A stretch of 64,000 nt of DNA, from NCBI GenBank assembly GCA_030762895.1, contig CM061063.1:103748210-103812209 (forward strand), read 5' to 3'. Positions 11,498 through 23,196 of the stretch are shown in pieces; within the stretch, counting starts at the first letter, position 1, and every line of letters begins with the position of its first letter. The DNA is from Sophora flavescens (Eukaryota > Streptophyta > Magnoliopsida > Fabales > Fabaceae). The notes under the pieces were generated by a model that was given only the letters and a program-made list of their open reading frames with translations, made no database searches and was not told where the DNA came from. The position numbers and the translations under genes are program-made.

Positions 11498-11736
11498 GAT
11501 CATGGCCTAGCCGTGATGCCCATAACGGTCGTGATCAAGTGAAGTTGAAAAAGAAGAAGGAAAAAGACAGAAGCTGTCACGACCTAGTCGTGATGCCCAT
11601 CACGGCCGTGACAGGACAACTGAGCCAGACCCCTTCTAGGCAGAATCTGTCACGACCAGGCCGTGATGACCATCACGGCCGTGACAGACCATTCATTGAA
11701 GCAACGTTCAAGGCAGAAGCCATCACGGCCGTGATG
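11498..11736 (+). repeat. array of CG-rich palindromes in LTR U3
   Basis: Long palindromes (TCACGAC-CTA-GTCGTGA type) alternate with short ones (ATCACGGCCGTGA), in about four groups with spacers of a few to some tens of bases. The block lies about 75-310 bp upstream of the TATA box, an enhancer position. The same array recurs in the 3' LTR (22,010-22,248), and a longer one is at 18,454-18,784. Confidence 0.85.
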
Positions 11737-11809
11737 CGCATTCCATGGATCTTCAGCAACTGATTTAATCTGGGTTTTGTATTGGTTTAGGATTCAAACT
11801 GCCCAATCT

Positions 11810-11818
11810 TATAAATAG
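11810..11818 (+). promoter_or_regulatory. TATA box of the LTR promoter
   Basis: TATAAATAG, with CCAAT just upstream, stands in the middle of the LTR. The identical word is at 22,322-22,330 in the 3' LTR. It probably starts the element's transcript. Confidence 0.6.
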
Positions 11819-12685
11819 GACCTAGGGGCTCAAGTCTGGGCACTTAACCTTTGGGGCTGCTTACCTTAGGAAATGGAGAAATTATCTTCTTCTTCTTCTC
11901 CTCTTCTCTTAGGTATTTTTCTGTTCATGTTATTTTTTTAACCAAGCTTGCTACAATCATGGCAAGGCTTGAGTAGTAGTCTAGTTTCTAGGAATTGGGG
12001 CTATGCCCAAAACTTGTTTATGGTGATGTATTGATTTTAATTTCTTGTTAATTCATATTTGTTTTCGATTCGATCCCTATTGCTTTAATTACTCGCGAAT
12101 TCGGTGGCCACTTGTTTGCGTGCCATAGATACACTAAGGACGAACTTAGCGGTGAACTTAGGTATCGGATCTATAGGAATCGAACTTAGGACTTAAATCA
12201 CGAGAGTTAGAAGCGATCCTTCGAGGATTCACGAATCGTCACAAAACTCAAAGGGTCCGATTTAAATTCAATTACCACGAGAGTAGGGATTGATTTAATC
12301 GGGCAAGACTTTTGTAACCCGAGAGGGAGCATTAGCTAATTTAGGACAGATTCACCTTCAAAACAAATTTTGGTAATTAACAAGGAAATGAGTCGATTCA
12401 GTAAACAGTTTTGTGGTATTCCAATTCCTGGGAACCCATTTGAATTTGAAAACCCCCAATTTGAATTGCTTTCTGTTTTGTTTAATTGTGAAATTAAAAT
12501 TTGATTGCTACTTGATTCTGATTTCAAAAACCAAAAACCTTTTCAAAACCCTTTTTTTTATAGAGTCCAGTTTCATTGATTTGATAATTAGTTGTGATTT
12601 GAGATCACGGTCCCTGTGGGATCGATCTTTCTATAACTTGGCAACGAATCTGGTACACTTGCCGGAATTTATCACATCAAGTTTT

Positions 12686-12703
12686 TGGCGCCGTTGCCGG
12701 GGA
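12686..12703 (+). other. primer-binding site, tRNA-Asp type
   Basis: TGGCGCCGTTGCCGGGGA begins six bases after the LTR end and is complementary to the 3' end of plant tRNA-Asp(GUC), the primer commonly used by Athila elements. Confidence 0.85.
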
Positions 12704-12950
12704 CTGTGTTTTATTGAATTTCAATTTAATTTTTAAATTGATTTTTCTTGACATTTTTTTATATATATTAATTTATTACTTATTTCTTTTTTCTAGAGTA
12801 TCTATCTCTCTACCATAGGTATTTTCCTCTTTTATCCAAAGATCCCTAAGTCTTGGAAACCTTATTGAAGCCGACCCCGAGATCGAAAGGACCTTTCATA
12901 GACGTAGGAGACTACAAAGAAAGAGAGAGAAGTTGATTCCCATTCCACTC

Positions 12951-14400
12951 ATGGCGAATCTACCAGATACGACGCCACTGAAGGACTATGCAGCCCCAAA
13001 TGCTAGGGGTCTGCGAACTGGGATTGCAAGGCCGGAAATTGAGGCGGAAAACTACACTATACCGCCTCACTTAATTATCATGATTAGGCAACATCAGTTT
13101 GGAGGATTACCCTCGGAGGACCCGACGGATCATGTGGAGACATACTTGGAATTCACTGATGCGATAAGGATTCAAGGTGCCCCGATCGATGTTATACGCC
13201 TAAGGTTATTCCTCTCCTCTCTGACTGGAAAAGCGAAAGCTTGGTTGAAGCAAGTGCCCACTAACACGTTGACAACTTGGGACCAACTAGAGTAAGCATT
13301 CTTGGAGAAATTCTTCCCTCCATCCAAGACTACTTACCTAAGGACTCAGATCACCGGCTTCTTCCAAAAAGACGGAGAATGCTTATCCGAAGCTTGGGAT
13401 CGCTACAAGGGATTGCTGGAGTCTTGCCCATAACATGGACTGGAAAAGTGGTTGTTAGTGCACACCTTCTACAATGGATTGGATTATTCATCAAAGGTGT
13501 CACTCGACTCCGCAGCTGGTGGAGCCTTCAAGAACAGACCCCTGACTGAAGCATTCAACATCATTGAGAACGTGGCCGCCAACTACCACCAATGGGGTTC
13601 AGAAAGAGGTAATAACCCGAAAAAGCTTTCGGGGGGTAAGTTCGAAATGAATAGTACCGATCTGATTATGTCTAAATTCGACTCACTAAATAAACGATTT
13701 GATAAGCTTGAAAATGCTCATGTGAGTTCAATCGGTGCTACTAATGTTGTTTATGAGATTTGTGGAATGCAGGGACATGACATAATGGAGTGCCCACATG
13801 GTATCGCTTCTGAGTCCGGTGCATCAGGAGAACAAGTGAACTCTTGTCACAATTTCTACGACACAAATCCGAAGCTACCAAATTATGCTCCCCCAAATCC
13901 CTACAACCAGAGGAGGAATAGTCCTTACCTTTCCAACGGAAACTACAACAACACGTTGAATCACGAATTCCAAAAGGGACAAGGTAATAGGAAACCCGCA
14001 TCAGGGTATCCTCAGGTACAAAAATATAAACTCGAGTCTCTCGTGGAAAACTTTGTTGCTACTCAAACTAAGCAGAACGAAGAATTTAGGCAACAAGGTA
14101 GCGCAGTTAATGAGGCAATAAAAGAACTAACATCTAAGGTAGATAACTTAGCCATCCATAACAAGATGTTAGAAACTCAAATTGCCCAACAAGCTGGAAA
14201 TTCGATGAGGCAACCGGGCAAGTTTCCTGGACAACCTGAGGTGAACCCAAATAATGAACAATGTAAAGCCGTGAGTCTAAGGAGTGGTAAGAAACTTGAA
14301 AATCCCGAGGCTAAAGGGGAGAGCGAAAACAAGAGTGTAGCTGAGGAGGAGGAACCTACTGAGACACAACCTTCAGGAGAGGAAGAGCCTAGTGAAAAAG
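12951..14400 (+). pseudogene. Athila gag, with two premature stops
   Basis: The frame starts at ATGGCGAATC (12,951). The core contains PPHLIIMIRQHQFGGLPSED, LFLSSLTGKAKAWLK and, beyond two stops, LEKWLLVHTFYNGL, as in plant retrotransposon gag. In-frame TAA codons stand at 13,293 and 13,431; both are explained by CAA-to-TAA. A zinc-knuckle-like CGMQGHDIMEC occurs near 13,765-13,795, but the expected first Cys is Tyr (VYEIC). A Glu-rich linker (about 14,280-14,400) leads into pol. All pieces are in one frame, so gag and pol were one polyprotein. It should form the virus-like particle in the cytoplasm. Confidence 0.8.
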
Positions 14401-17400
14401 TGTCTAAGTATGTCCCTCCACCTTACCAGCCTCCGATACCTTTTCCTCAAAGGTTGGCTAAGGCCAAGTTAGATAAGCAATTTGGGAAATTTCTAGAGGT
14501 CCTTAAGAAATTGTACATTAATGTACCCTTCACTGAAGCATTACAACAAATGCCGACATATGCTAAATTTCTTAAGGATATCTTGTCAAATAAGAGAAAG
14601 CTAGAGGACTATGAAACAGTGGCTTTAACTGAGGAGTGCAGCGCTCTAATTCAAAATAAATTGCCTCCTAAATTGAAAGATCCAGGAAGTTTCTCTATTC
14701 CATGCTTAATTGGTAACACTAGTTTTGATAAAGCTCTTTGTGATTTGGGGGCTAGTGTTAGTCTTATGCCACTCTCTGTTTGCAAGAAGTTGGAGATGGG
14801 TGAACTAAAACCCACAACAATCTCCCTTCAATTGGCGGATCGGTCTGTCAAATTCCCTACAGGCATCTTGGAGGATGTTCCTATTAGAGTGGGTAAATTT
14901 TTCATTCCTGTGGATTTTGTGGTACTTGAAATGGAAGAGGATTCCCAAATCCCCATTATTCTTGGTAGGCCTTTCTTGGCAACCACAGGAGTCATTATTG
15001 ATGTTAAAAATGGGAAATTAACCTTAACTGTGGGTGATGATAAAGTTGAATTTGATTTATCTAAATCTATTAAACACCCTTCTTTTGAAGATTCTTATTG
15101 CAAGATTGACTTAATGCACCAAGTGGTGAAAGAAGAATCTACACAAGCTTGTGTTGATGACCCGCTGGAAATGTGTTTGATTGGTGGAGACTTAAACGCT
15201 CATGGAGGAGAAGTAAGGGATTATGCCCGCTTTCTGGAGGCTAGTCCAGAAATTCCTCCCAACAAAACAAAGAAAGAGAAACTTGAGTTGACACCAGAGA
15301 AAAAGGATCTAAAAGATGAAGAAGCCCCTAAGGTAGAACTAAAACCCCTTCCCTCCACATTGAGGTATGAATTTCTCGGTCCTAACTCTTCCTATCCGGT
15401 AATTATGAATGCTAGCTTGAATGAGTTGGAAACTGAGAAATTACTTAGGGAGCTTAGAATGCATAGGAAAGTGATAGGATATACAATTGATGATATTAAA
15501 GGCATAAATCCTTCCTTTTGTATGCATCGCATTTTAATGGAAGATGAGCATAAACCATCCATTGAGCATCAACGTAGGTTAAACCCTAATATGAAAGAGG
15601 TGGTTAAAAAGGAAGTGCTTAAGCTGTTAGATGCGGAGGTTATTTATCCGATCTCCGATAGTGAATGGGTTAGTCCGGTGCATGTGGTTCCTAAGAAAGG
15701 GGGGATGACTGTTATTCAAAATGAAAATAATGAACTAATCCCTACTAGGACAGTAACCGGTTGGAGAATGTGCATCGATTATAGGAAACTAAATAAGGCT
15801 ACAAGGAAAGATCACTTCCCTCTCCCATTTATTGATCAAATGCTTGAAAGGTTAGCTAGGCATTCATACTTTTGTTACTTGGATGGATATTCCGGTTTTC
15901 ATCAAATTCCTATACATCCTAGTGATCAAGAAAAGACCACGTTTACTTGTCCCTATGACACTTTTGCCTATAGAAGAATGCCTTTTGGTCTATGTAATGC
16001 ACCGGCTACTTTTCAAAGATGCATGACTGCAATTTTTTCTGAATTTATTGAAAACATCATGGAGGTTTTTATGGATGATTTTTCTGTTTATGGAACTACC
16101 TTTGATGATTCTTTAACAAATTTGTCTAAGATTTTGCAGCGATGTGAAGAAACCAATCTGGTATTGAATTGGGAGAAATGCCATTTTATGGTAAAAGAAG
16201 GGTGAGTGCTAGGGCACTTGATTTCTGGTAGAGGTATTGAGGTGGACAGGGCCAAAATAGATGTTATTGAAAATTTGCCCCCACCAATAAATGTGAAAGG
16301 AGTTAGAAGTTTCTTGGGACACGCCGGATTTTACCGGCGTTTCATCAAAGATTTTTCAAAAATTTCTAAACCCTTATCAAACCTTTTAATGAAAGATGCT
16401 CCATTTGATTTTAATGAGGAATGTTTGAGTGCATTTTGTAGGTTGAAGGAAGCTCTGACCACCGCTCCCATTCTGCAAACACCGAATTGGGATGAGTCGT
16501 TCGAAGTAATGTGCGATGCTAGTGACTACGCCGTGGGAGCATTATTAGGACAGAGGAGAGAAAAGAAGGTCCATGCAATATACTATGCAAGCAAAACTCT
16601 AGATGGAGCTCAAGCAAATTATGCCACAACTGAGAAAGAGTTGCTTGAGGTTGTCTTTGCATTCAAGAAATTCATATCATACCTCGTGGGGTCTAAAGTC
16701 ATAGTGTACACTGACCACTCCGCACTAAGGCACCTCATGACTAAGAAGGAAGCAAAGCTGAGACTCATCCGATGGATTCTACTTCTGCAAGAATTCGATT
16801 TGGAGATTCGAGACCAGAAAGAGACGGAGAACTTAGTTGCGGACCACTTATCCAGACTTGAACCATTTGAACATGAGAAGGACAACCTGCCGATAGATGA
16901 TTCTTTCCCCGATGAGCAACTGTTTGCCATCTTGGGAGAGGAAGCTACATGGTATGTGGACTTTGTGAATTACTTTGTATGCAGGATTCTACCACCGGAG
17001 CTCAATTATCAACAAAAGAAGAAGTTCTTTTCCGATCTCAAGAATTACGTATGGGATGAGCCTTACATTTTCCGCAAGTGTGCGGATAACATATACAGAA
17101 GGTGTATTTCGAAAGCCGAAGTTCCAAGTATCTTGAGTTGTTGTCATTACTCATCTTATGGGGGACATGTTAGTGCCTCGAAGACAACAGCGAAGGTGCT
17201 TCAGGCTGGTTTCTATTGGCCTCATATTTTCAGAGATGCCTGGATGTTCGTGCTTGCTTGTGATCCATGTCAAAGAACGAGAAACATCTCTAAGAAGCAT
17301 GAAATGCCACTCAACACCATGCTAGAAGTGGAGATATTTGATGTTTGGGGAATTGACTACATGGGACCCTTTCCTTCATCTTGCAATAATAAGTTCATTC

Positions 17401-18241
17401 TTGTAGCTGTTGATTACGTCTCTAAATGGGTGGAGGCCATTCCTTCCCCAACAAGTGATGCAAGAACAGTAATCAAACTATTCAAGAAGGTGATTTTTCC
17501 AAGGTTTGGGATTCCAAGGGCAGTCATTAGTGATGGAGGATCGCACTTCATTGAATGACAATTTGAGAAACTCCTACTCAAATATGGAGTCACGCATAGG
17601 ATCGCTACACCTTACCACCCTCAGACGAGTGGGCAAGTCGAAGTTTCAAATCGAGAGATAAAGAGCATTCTGGAAAAGACTGTTTCAGGCTCGAGAAAGG
17701 ATTGGTCCTTAAGGCTTGATGACGCTCTTTGGGCCTACCGTACAGCTTACAAGACTCCTATCGGGATGACACCCTTTAGACTTATTTACGGTAAGCCATG
17801 TCATCTACCAGTCGAGCTTGAGCATAAAGCTTTATGGGCTATTAAGATGCTCAACTTTGATGTAAAAGCCGTTGGGTAAAACAGAATCCTTCAACTTCAA
17901 GAACTTGATGAGCTAAGATTGGATGCCTACGAGTCCGCACGATCTTACAAAGAGAGAACAAAGAAGTGGCACGATAAGCATATCCTTCGTAGAGAATTCC
18001 ATGAAGGAGAACTAGTGCTACTTTATAACTCAAGGTTGCGGATATTCCCAGGGAAGCTCAAGTCTAGATGGTCCGGACCATTTAAAGTGATGAAAGTTTC
18101 CCGTATGGTGCCGTCGAGGTCTGGAGCCAGGAACGTGGAACATTCAAGGTCAATGGACAGAGGCTGAAACACTACCTTGGAGAACATCCACTTGAGCAGG
18201 AGGTTACTATTCCCCTCCTAGATCCAACAACGAAGGACTGA
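14401..18241 (+). pseudogene. Athila pol (protease, RT, RNase H, integrase), broken
   Basis: In order: protease with LCDLGASVSLMP (about 14,735); reverse transcriptase with MCIDYRKLNKATRKDHFPLP, YSGFHQIPI, MPFGLCNAPATFQ and the catalytic FMDDF (about 16,065-16,080); RNase H with YTDHSALRHLM (about 16,705); integrase with an HHCC-type finger (about 17,140-17,280), IDYMGPF and VISDGG of the DDE core; and GPFKVMKV near the C-terminus. Stops: TGA 16,203, TGA 17,556 (fits CGA-to-TGA), TAA 17,877 (fits CAA-to-TAA). A frame change near 18,095-18,110 is followed by the expected ending (FKVNGQRLKHYLGEHP) to the stop at 18,239-18,241. It is not translatable as one protein. Confidence 0.85.
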
Positions 18242-18453
18242 AAGGACTATGGTCAAGCTTAAGACCGTAAGTAAGCGTTTCTTGGGAGGCAACCCAAGTT
18301 TTCTTTCCCTTTTCCATTTGCTTTTGAATTTAACTCTTGAATAATTTGAGAAGATCAAGAGGAAAAAGATCATAAATTAATAGATTTGTCAAGTGTTTTA
18401 AGGATAGGAAGTGATGGAGAGTGAAGAGAGGATGGAAAAGAAAAGTCAGCAAC

Positions 18454-18784
18454 CATCACGGCCGTGATGCACCAACAGCTAAAAGTCAGAACCCATCATG
18501 GCCTAGCCATGATGGACATCACGGGCGTGACAAGAAGGTCCCAGAAGACCAGAGTCCATCACGGCCAGGCCGTGATAGTGGTCACGGCCGTGAGGTGAAG
18601 ACCAGGAAAGGGACAGAAAGGATCACGGGCAGGCCGTGATATAAGTCACAGTCGTGACAGGTAGCTAGAGCAGGACAGAAACCATCACAGGGAGACCGTG
18701 ATACGCATCACGACCGTGATGCAGGATTTACCAGACACAGAACGCGTCACGGCCAGGTCGTGATGGCCATCACGGTCGTGACGC
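18454..18784 (+). repeat. palindrome array between pol and ORF3
   Basis: About six groups of long plus short palindromes, for example TCACGGCC-A-GGCCGTGA, followed after a few bases by GTCACGGCCGTGA. One long member, TCATGGC-CTA-GCCATGA, has changed symmetrically in both arms and is still a palindrome. It is the same motif as in the LTRs. The block ends about 440 bp before the ORF3 start, where a promoter or leader for ORF3 could lie. Confidence 0.85.
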
Positions 18785-19221
18785 GCATTTAACCCAGGTT
18801 TTAAAACCTAATCGCAGCCTCTTCTCTGCCACAAAACTCACACTCTTCATCTCCTTCTTCTTCCTCTCCACCTCCATAGCCACGAAACCCTCTTCCCTTC
18901 CTCCCAATTCCTCCTTTCCCTCATCTCACAATCAAAATCGCACCTCCTCCATTAACCCAGCACCATCATCCTCCTCTTCATCCTAATCTTCTCCTTCTTC
19001 TTCCTCTCATACGTTCCACCATAACCAAGGCTCGAAATATCACCTCTCCTTGACACCCACAAACAACCAACCCCATTCCTTCACTCTCTGACCTAACCCA
19101 AACAGCCCCACAGGGCAAATCCTTCAATTTTGGGCAGATTCAAAATTCCCAATTTTGAAACCCTAACCAGCAGAATCTCAGAAACAGTGAAAAGGATTTT
19201 GGATTTTGGAGCTCTGGGATC

Positions 19222-20457
19222 ATGGCAACCAAACGGCTAAGGGCAACAGAGGCCTCACGCACTCGCAACAGAGGAAGCAGGAACCCAGGTAATTACTCTG
19301 ACTCTGACTCCTCTAACTCTGATACTGATGGATATGGGTATGGGATTATTTTTAAGGATATTGCTCAGCAGGATAGGTTTAATGCTTTAAAAAATAGGAA
19401 GATAGTCCAGACCAAATATCTTGATGATGCATGCTTAGATACCCTAGGATTGACTGTTGACATTAATTGGATGTTGCAAAACATAGGGTGGAGCGAGTTC
19501 ACTCGCACCAGATACCCTGCATTTGCTGGCCCTACTCCGGAGTTCCTGAGCTCCCTGAATGCGGAAATTCTCCAAGGGCCGCATTTCCAAGAAGGACGGA
19601 TCACATTCCGGCTCTTCAACCAGGACTTCGTACTAACCCTGGCCGAATTTAATGAGATTTTTGGATTACCAGTAGGGGGAGACCGAAGATACCCCCAAGG
19701 GTTTTGTGCGCATAGTTTTTGGTCAATAATAGACTATGAGGGCAGGAGTTTTGACCCTCGGACATCCAAGTCCACAACCTTTGCTAACCCTAGCATCAGG
19801 TATATGCATAGGGTCATAGCCAATACCCTGTTTGGCCGTGGAGAGAGTGACGGATCCGTCCGCCAGGACGAGGTCTTTATACTATGGGCCATGCTCCACC
19901 CCGAGAGCAACGTGGACACAAGGTCATTCTTGGCTAGGCACCTCTTAAAGGTGGCCAAGAGTTCCAGTGGAGCTATTGTCATTGGTGGCCTCATCACCAC
20001 CATATGCCATCACTTCAACTTCGATCTAGATGGTTTTGAGGCCGCCCCTGGACGGACCCGTATCTCCTTGCAGGCTTGTGAGGCCATGGGGATGATTATC
20101 CAGGAGGATGACATATACTTCCTGAAACACCCAAGGCTTAGGCACCCAATTCCTCTCCCTAACCCCACACTGTTAGATGTATCAAACCCGGCAAATTGGA
20201 AAGTGCAGGTGGGAGAGGACCCTCAGCCTATTAGAGTACAGAGGCCGTTACGCCCGCCACCACAGGCTAGGCAGTCTGGGCACCCATCTTCTTCCTTCGC
20301 AGGTTCGTCATCCGATGACCCCTATGCGCGGTTCGCATCCACTTTTGACACCATCTTAGCGAACCAGGAGCGCATTATGGAGGAGCAGCACGAGCAGAGA
20401 GCTATGCTCCAGCAGCTCTACGACTGGCATCTGAGCCAGCACCCCCCACCTCAGTGA
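19222..20457 (+). CDS. third ORF of the Athila element (ATHILA ORF-1 family)
   Basis: An uninterrupted 411-codon frame lies downstream of pol, in the position called env-like in Athila elements. The N-terminus (1-45) is basic and then Ser/Asp-rich (KRLRATEASRTRNRG). Residues about 95-160 hold ITFRLFNQDFVLTLAEFNEI and FGLPVGG, typical of the Athila ORF1 family also seen in many plant genome annotations. The last 40 residues (QERIMEEQHEQRAMLQQL) can form a coiled coil. I see no signal peptide, transmembrane segment or furin-like site, so an envelope role is not supported here. It is intact although gag-pol is not. The function of the family is unknown to me. Confidence 0.75.
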   Translation: MATKRLRATEASRTRNRGSRNPGNYSDSDSSNSDTDGYGYGIIFKDIAQQDRFNALKNRKIVQTKYLDDACLDTLGLTVDINWMLQNIGWSEFTRTRYPAFAGPTPEFLSSLNAEILQGPHFQEGRITFRLFNQDFVLTLAEFNEIFGLPVGGDRRYPQGFCAHSFWSIIDYEGRSFDPRTSKSTTFANPSIRYMHRVIANTLFGRGESDGSVRQDEVFILWAMLHPESNVDTRSFLARHLLKVAKSSSGAIVIGGLITTICHHFNFDLDGFEAAPGRTRISLQACEAMGMIIQEDDIYFLKHPRLRHPIPLPNPTLLDVSNPANWKVQVGEDPQPIRVQRPLRPPPQARQSGHPSSSFAGSSSDDPYARFASTFDTILANQERIMEEQHEQRAMLQQLYDWHLSQHPPPQ

Positions 20458-21769
20458 GTTACTCTGTTCCTTAATTTTTTTTATCCTCCCTACGGCTTAA
20501 TTATTTACATTGGGGACAATGTAAGTTTTTAAGCTTGGGGTAGGGGTATCAATTTTGAATTCTTGCATGTTGCATTCATTTAGGATTAGTTTGCATAAAT
20601 CACATGATTAAACTGTCCCTTGCTTAGGATTTGCCCCCAATAGTGAAAAACTTTGTGCCAATCGAATTAGGACAGCCAATTGAATTATGACAGTGGATTT
20701 TTGAATCCAATTTTTGATTTCTTGTGATAGGATAAAAATGAAAAATGCTTGAGACAATCTTTTGAAAGTTATTAATTAGCAATTGGTTCCTTAGATTTAG
20801 GTTTCTTATCAATTCTAAACCACTAAATGAGAGATTTTGAGCCAAAAAAGGGGTACTCACTAAATCTACCCCATTCCTTGTGATCGAGTGATTTATTCTT
20901 CTTGGATTGTGCCCTCTAGAACTTGACTTGAAACCGTTTCGAAGCTTAAAAATTTTTGAAAACACATTTGAAAATGATTGAGGCACTAGGTATTTTTCTG
21001 GCCTCCTGAACTTTGACTGATAAATTACCCCCCCCCCCCCCCCCTAGTTGCCCAATTTTGAGCCTAAAAGAAGAAAATAGTTTTCTTGGTACCTTGATCT
21101 ATTTTAATGAACAATGCTTAGTATGGCACCTCTTAAAGTGTTGCAAAGGGCAAAAAGGGTAATTTGAAGAATAAATTGTGGGATAAATAGTTGGAAAAAT
21201 TTCAATCTCCCCTTCTCCAAACAAATAAAAAAAAAATTGGAGAATGGGATGAGAAAAATAAAGCGAGAAATAAGAAGCAAAAAGATGAGAAAAAGAAAGG
21301 TGGAAAACTGAGGCCCAAAAAGGAATTTTAGGAGGTGTCACGCTTTGCACTGCTTGATTTTGTTTAGCCTCTAGAATTTTCCTTTTCTTGATTTCCCCAC
21401 CTAACAATTAATCCCATGGCCCCATTACAACCAAAATAAAAGACCTCTTGATTCTTATGTGCTTTCATTAATAAAGTAGATATTTGGTTAATAGTCAAGC
21501 TTATGGTAGGGCACCTTCCTTGAGGAAATTGAGCGAATTGTCACATACCCTCAAACACATGAGTGAGGCGAGAAGAGTGTCCGAATTGGTGAGAGATGTG
21601 AGTCTGGGGAACCTAAGCTTCTAATTGGACTTAAAATCGACTGTCTCTTGGTTTCTTATTGAATATGCCTGTTGCTTGAATTCACTACTCGGGTTCTAGA
21701 TTCACTGTCCTTACTTCGATTGACTATTTTTTCTGGCCTTAGTTATTGCTTGAGGACAAGCAAAATCTT
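20458..21769 (+). other. Athila 3' untranslated internal region
   Basis: No coding frame is supported. A run of 17 C stands at 21,028-21,044. Purine-rich stretches (21,200-21,310) give only chance frames. The end has the conserved GAGGACAAGCA block before the polypurine tract. Confidence 0.6.
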
Positions 21770-21784
21770 AAGCTTGGGGTAGTT
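21770..21784 (+). other. polypurine tract of the Athila element
   Basis: AAGCTTGGGGTAGTT directly precedes the 3' LTR start TGATGAGTG. The upstream GCTTGAGGACAAGCAAAA word is the usual neighbour of this tract in Athila-like elements. It primes plus-strand DNA synthesis. Confidence 0.75.
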
Positions 21785-23191
21785 TGATGAGTGTGATTTC
21801 ACCTCATATTTCCATGACATTTTGCATGCATTTTCATATAGCTTAGGCTTATTTTATTTGATTATTAGTTAATTTTGCCTTGGAACGAGTAAGGTAGTTT
21901 TGTGGTGCTTGTGTGCAGGAAAAGAATATTAAAATGCTCAGGATCAGTTGCGTTGGAGCTGGCACGAAGATGGGAGCTTGGAAAACAAGAAAAAGAGGCA
22001 AACAGAGCTGATCATGGCCTAGCCGTGATGCCCATAACGGCCGTGATCAAGTGAAGTTAAAAAAGAAGAAGGAAAAAGACAGAAGCTGTCACGGCCTAGC
22101 CGTGATGCCCATCACGGCCGTGACAGGACAACTGAGCCAGACCCCTTCTAGGCAGAATCTGTCACGGCCAGACCGTGATGACCATCACGGCCGTGACAGA
22201 CTATTCATTGAAACAACGTTCAAGGCAGAAGCCATCACGGCCGTGATGCGCATTCCATGGATCTTCAGCAACTGATTTAATCTGGTTTTTGTATTGGTTT
22301 AGGATTCAAACTGTCCAATCTTATAAATAGGACCTAGGGGCTCAAGTCTGGGCACTTAACCTTTGGGGCTGCTTACCTTAGGAAATTGAGAAATTATCTT
22401 CTTCTTCTTCTCCTCTTCTCTTAGGTATTTTTCTGTTCATGTTATTTTTTTAACCAAGCTTGCTACAATCATGGCAAGACTTGAGTAGTAGTCTAGTTTC
22501 TAGGAATTGGGGCTATGCCCAAAACTTGTTTATGGTGATGTATTGATTTTGATTTCTTGTTAATTCAGATTTGTTTTCGATTCGATCCATATTGCTTTAA
22601 TTACTCGCGAATTCGAAGGCCACTTGTTTGCGTGCCATAGATACACTAAGGACGAACTTAGCGGTGAACTTAGGTATCGGATCTATAGGAATGGAACTTA
22701 GGACTTAAATCACGAGAGTTAGAAGCGGTCCTTCTAGGATTCACGAATCGTCACAAAACTCAAAGGGTCCGATTTAAATTCAATTACCACGAGAGTAGGG
22801 ATTGATTTAATCGGGCACGGCTTTGGCAACCCGAGAGGGAGCATTAGCTAATTTAGGACATATCCGCCTTCAAAACAAATTTTGGTAATTAACAAGGAGA
22901 GGAGTCGATTCAGTAAACAGTTTCGTGGTATCCCAATTCCTGGGAACCCATTTGAATTTGAAAACCCCCAATTTGAATTGCTTTCTGTTTTTTTTAATTG
23001 CGAAATTAAAATTTGATTGCTACTTGATTCTGATTTCAAAAACCAAAAACCTTTTCAAAACCCTTTTTTATATAGAGTCCAGTTTAATTGATTTGATAAT
23101 TAGTTGTGATTTGAGATCACGGTCCCTGTGGGATCGATCTTTTTATAACTTGGCAACGAATCCGGTACACTTGCCGGAATTTATCACATCA
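21785..23191 (+). repeat. 3' LTR of the Athila element
   Basis: From TGATGAGTGTG to TTTATCACATCA, 1,407 bp, co-linear with the 5' LTR. Palindrome array at 22,010-22,248, TATA box at 22,322. Confidence 0.9.
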
Positions 23192-23196
23192 ATTCC
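23192..23196. repeat. target-site duplication of the Athila element, right
   Basis: ATTCC, identical to 11,268-11,272. The copia LTR resumes here. Confidence 0.85.

Larger units (their letters stand above)
11273..12679 (+). repeat. 5' LTR of the Athila element
   Basis: It runs from CGATGAGTATG (the first base is changed from the T seen in the 3' LTR) to TTTATCACATCA. It holds the palindrome array (11,498-11,736), a TATA box (11,810) and R/U5 sequence. Its 3' end is fixed by the primer site at 12,686. Confidence 0.9.
11273..23191 (+). mobile_element. Athila-like Ty3/gypsy retrotransposon, complete in structure, coding-defective
   Basis: Two 1,407-bp LTRs of identical length, a tRNA-Asp primer site, gag, protease, reverse transcriptase, RNase H and integrase in Ty3/gypsy order, a third ORF with similarity to the Athila ORF1 family, a polypurine tract and a 5-bp target duplication (ATTCC) define a full 11.9-kb element. 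By eye the LTRs differ at roughly 45-50 positions (approximate hand count, about 3 percent), mostly transitions. Gag-pol has several premature stops and one frame change, so the copy cannot move on its own. Confidence 0.85.

Noticed and set aside
16619..16930. Minus-strand frames inside Athila pol and ORF3
   Set aside because: Shadows of well-supported plus-strand coding sequence.
19222..20457. Envelope gene making the element a retrovirus
   Set aside because: No signal peptide, transmembrane segment or cleavage site is visible; the similarity is to the Athila ORF1 family of unknown role.
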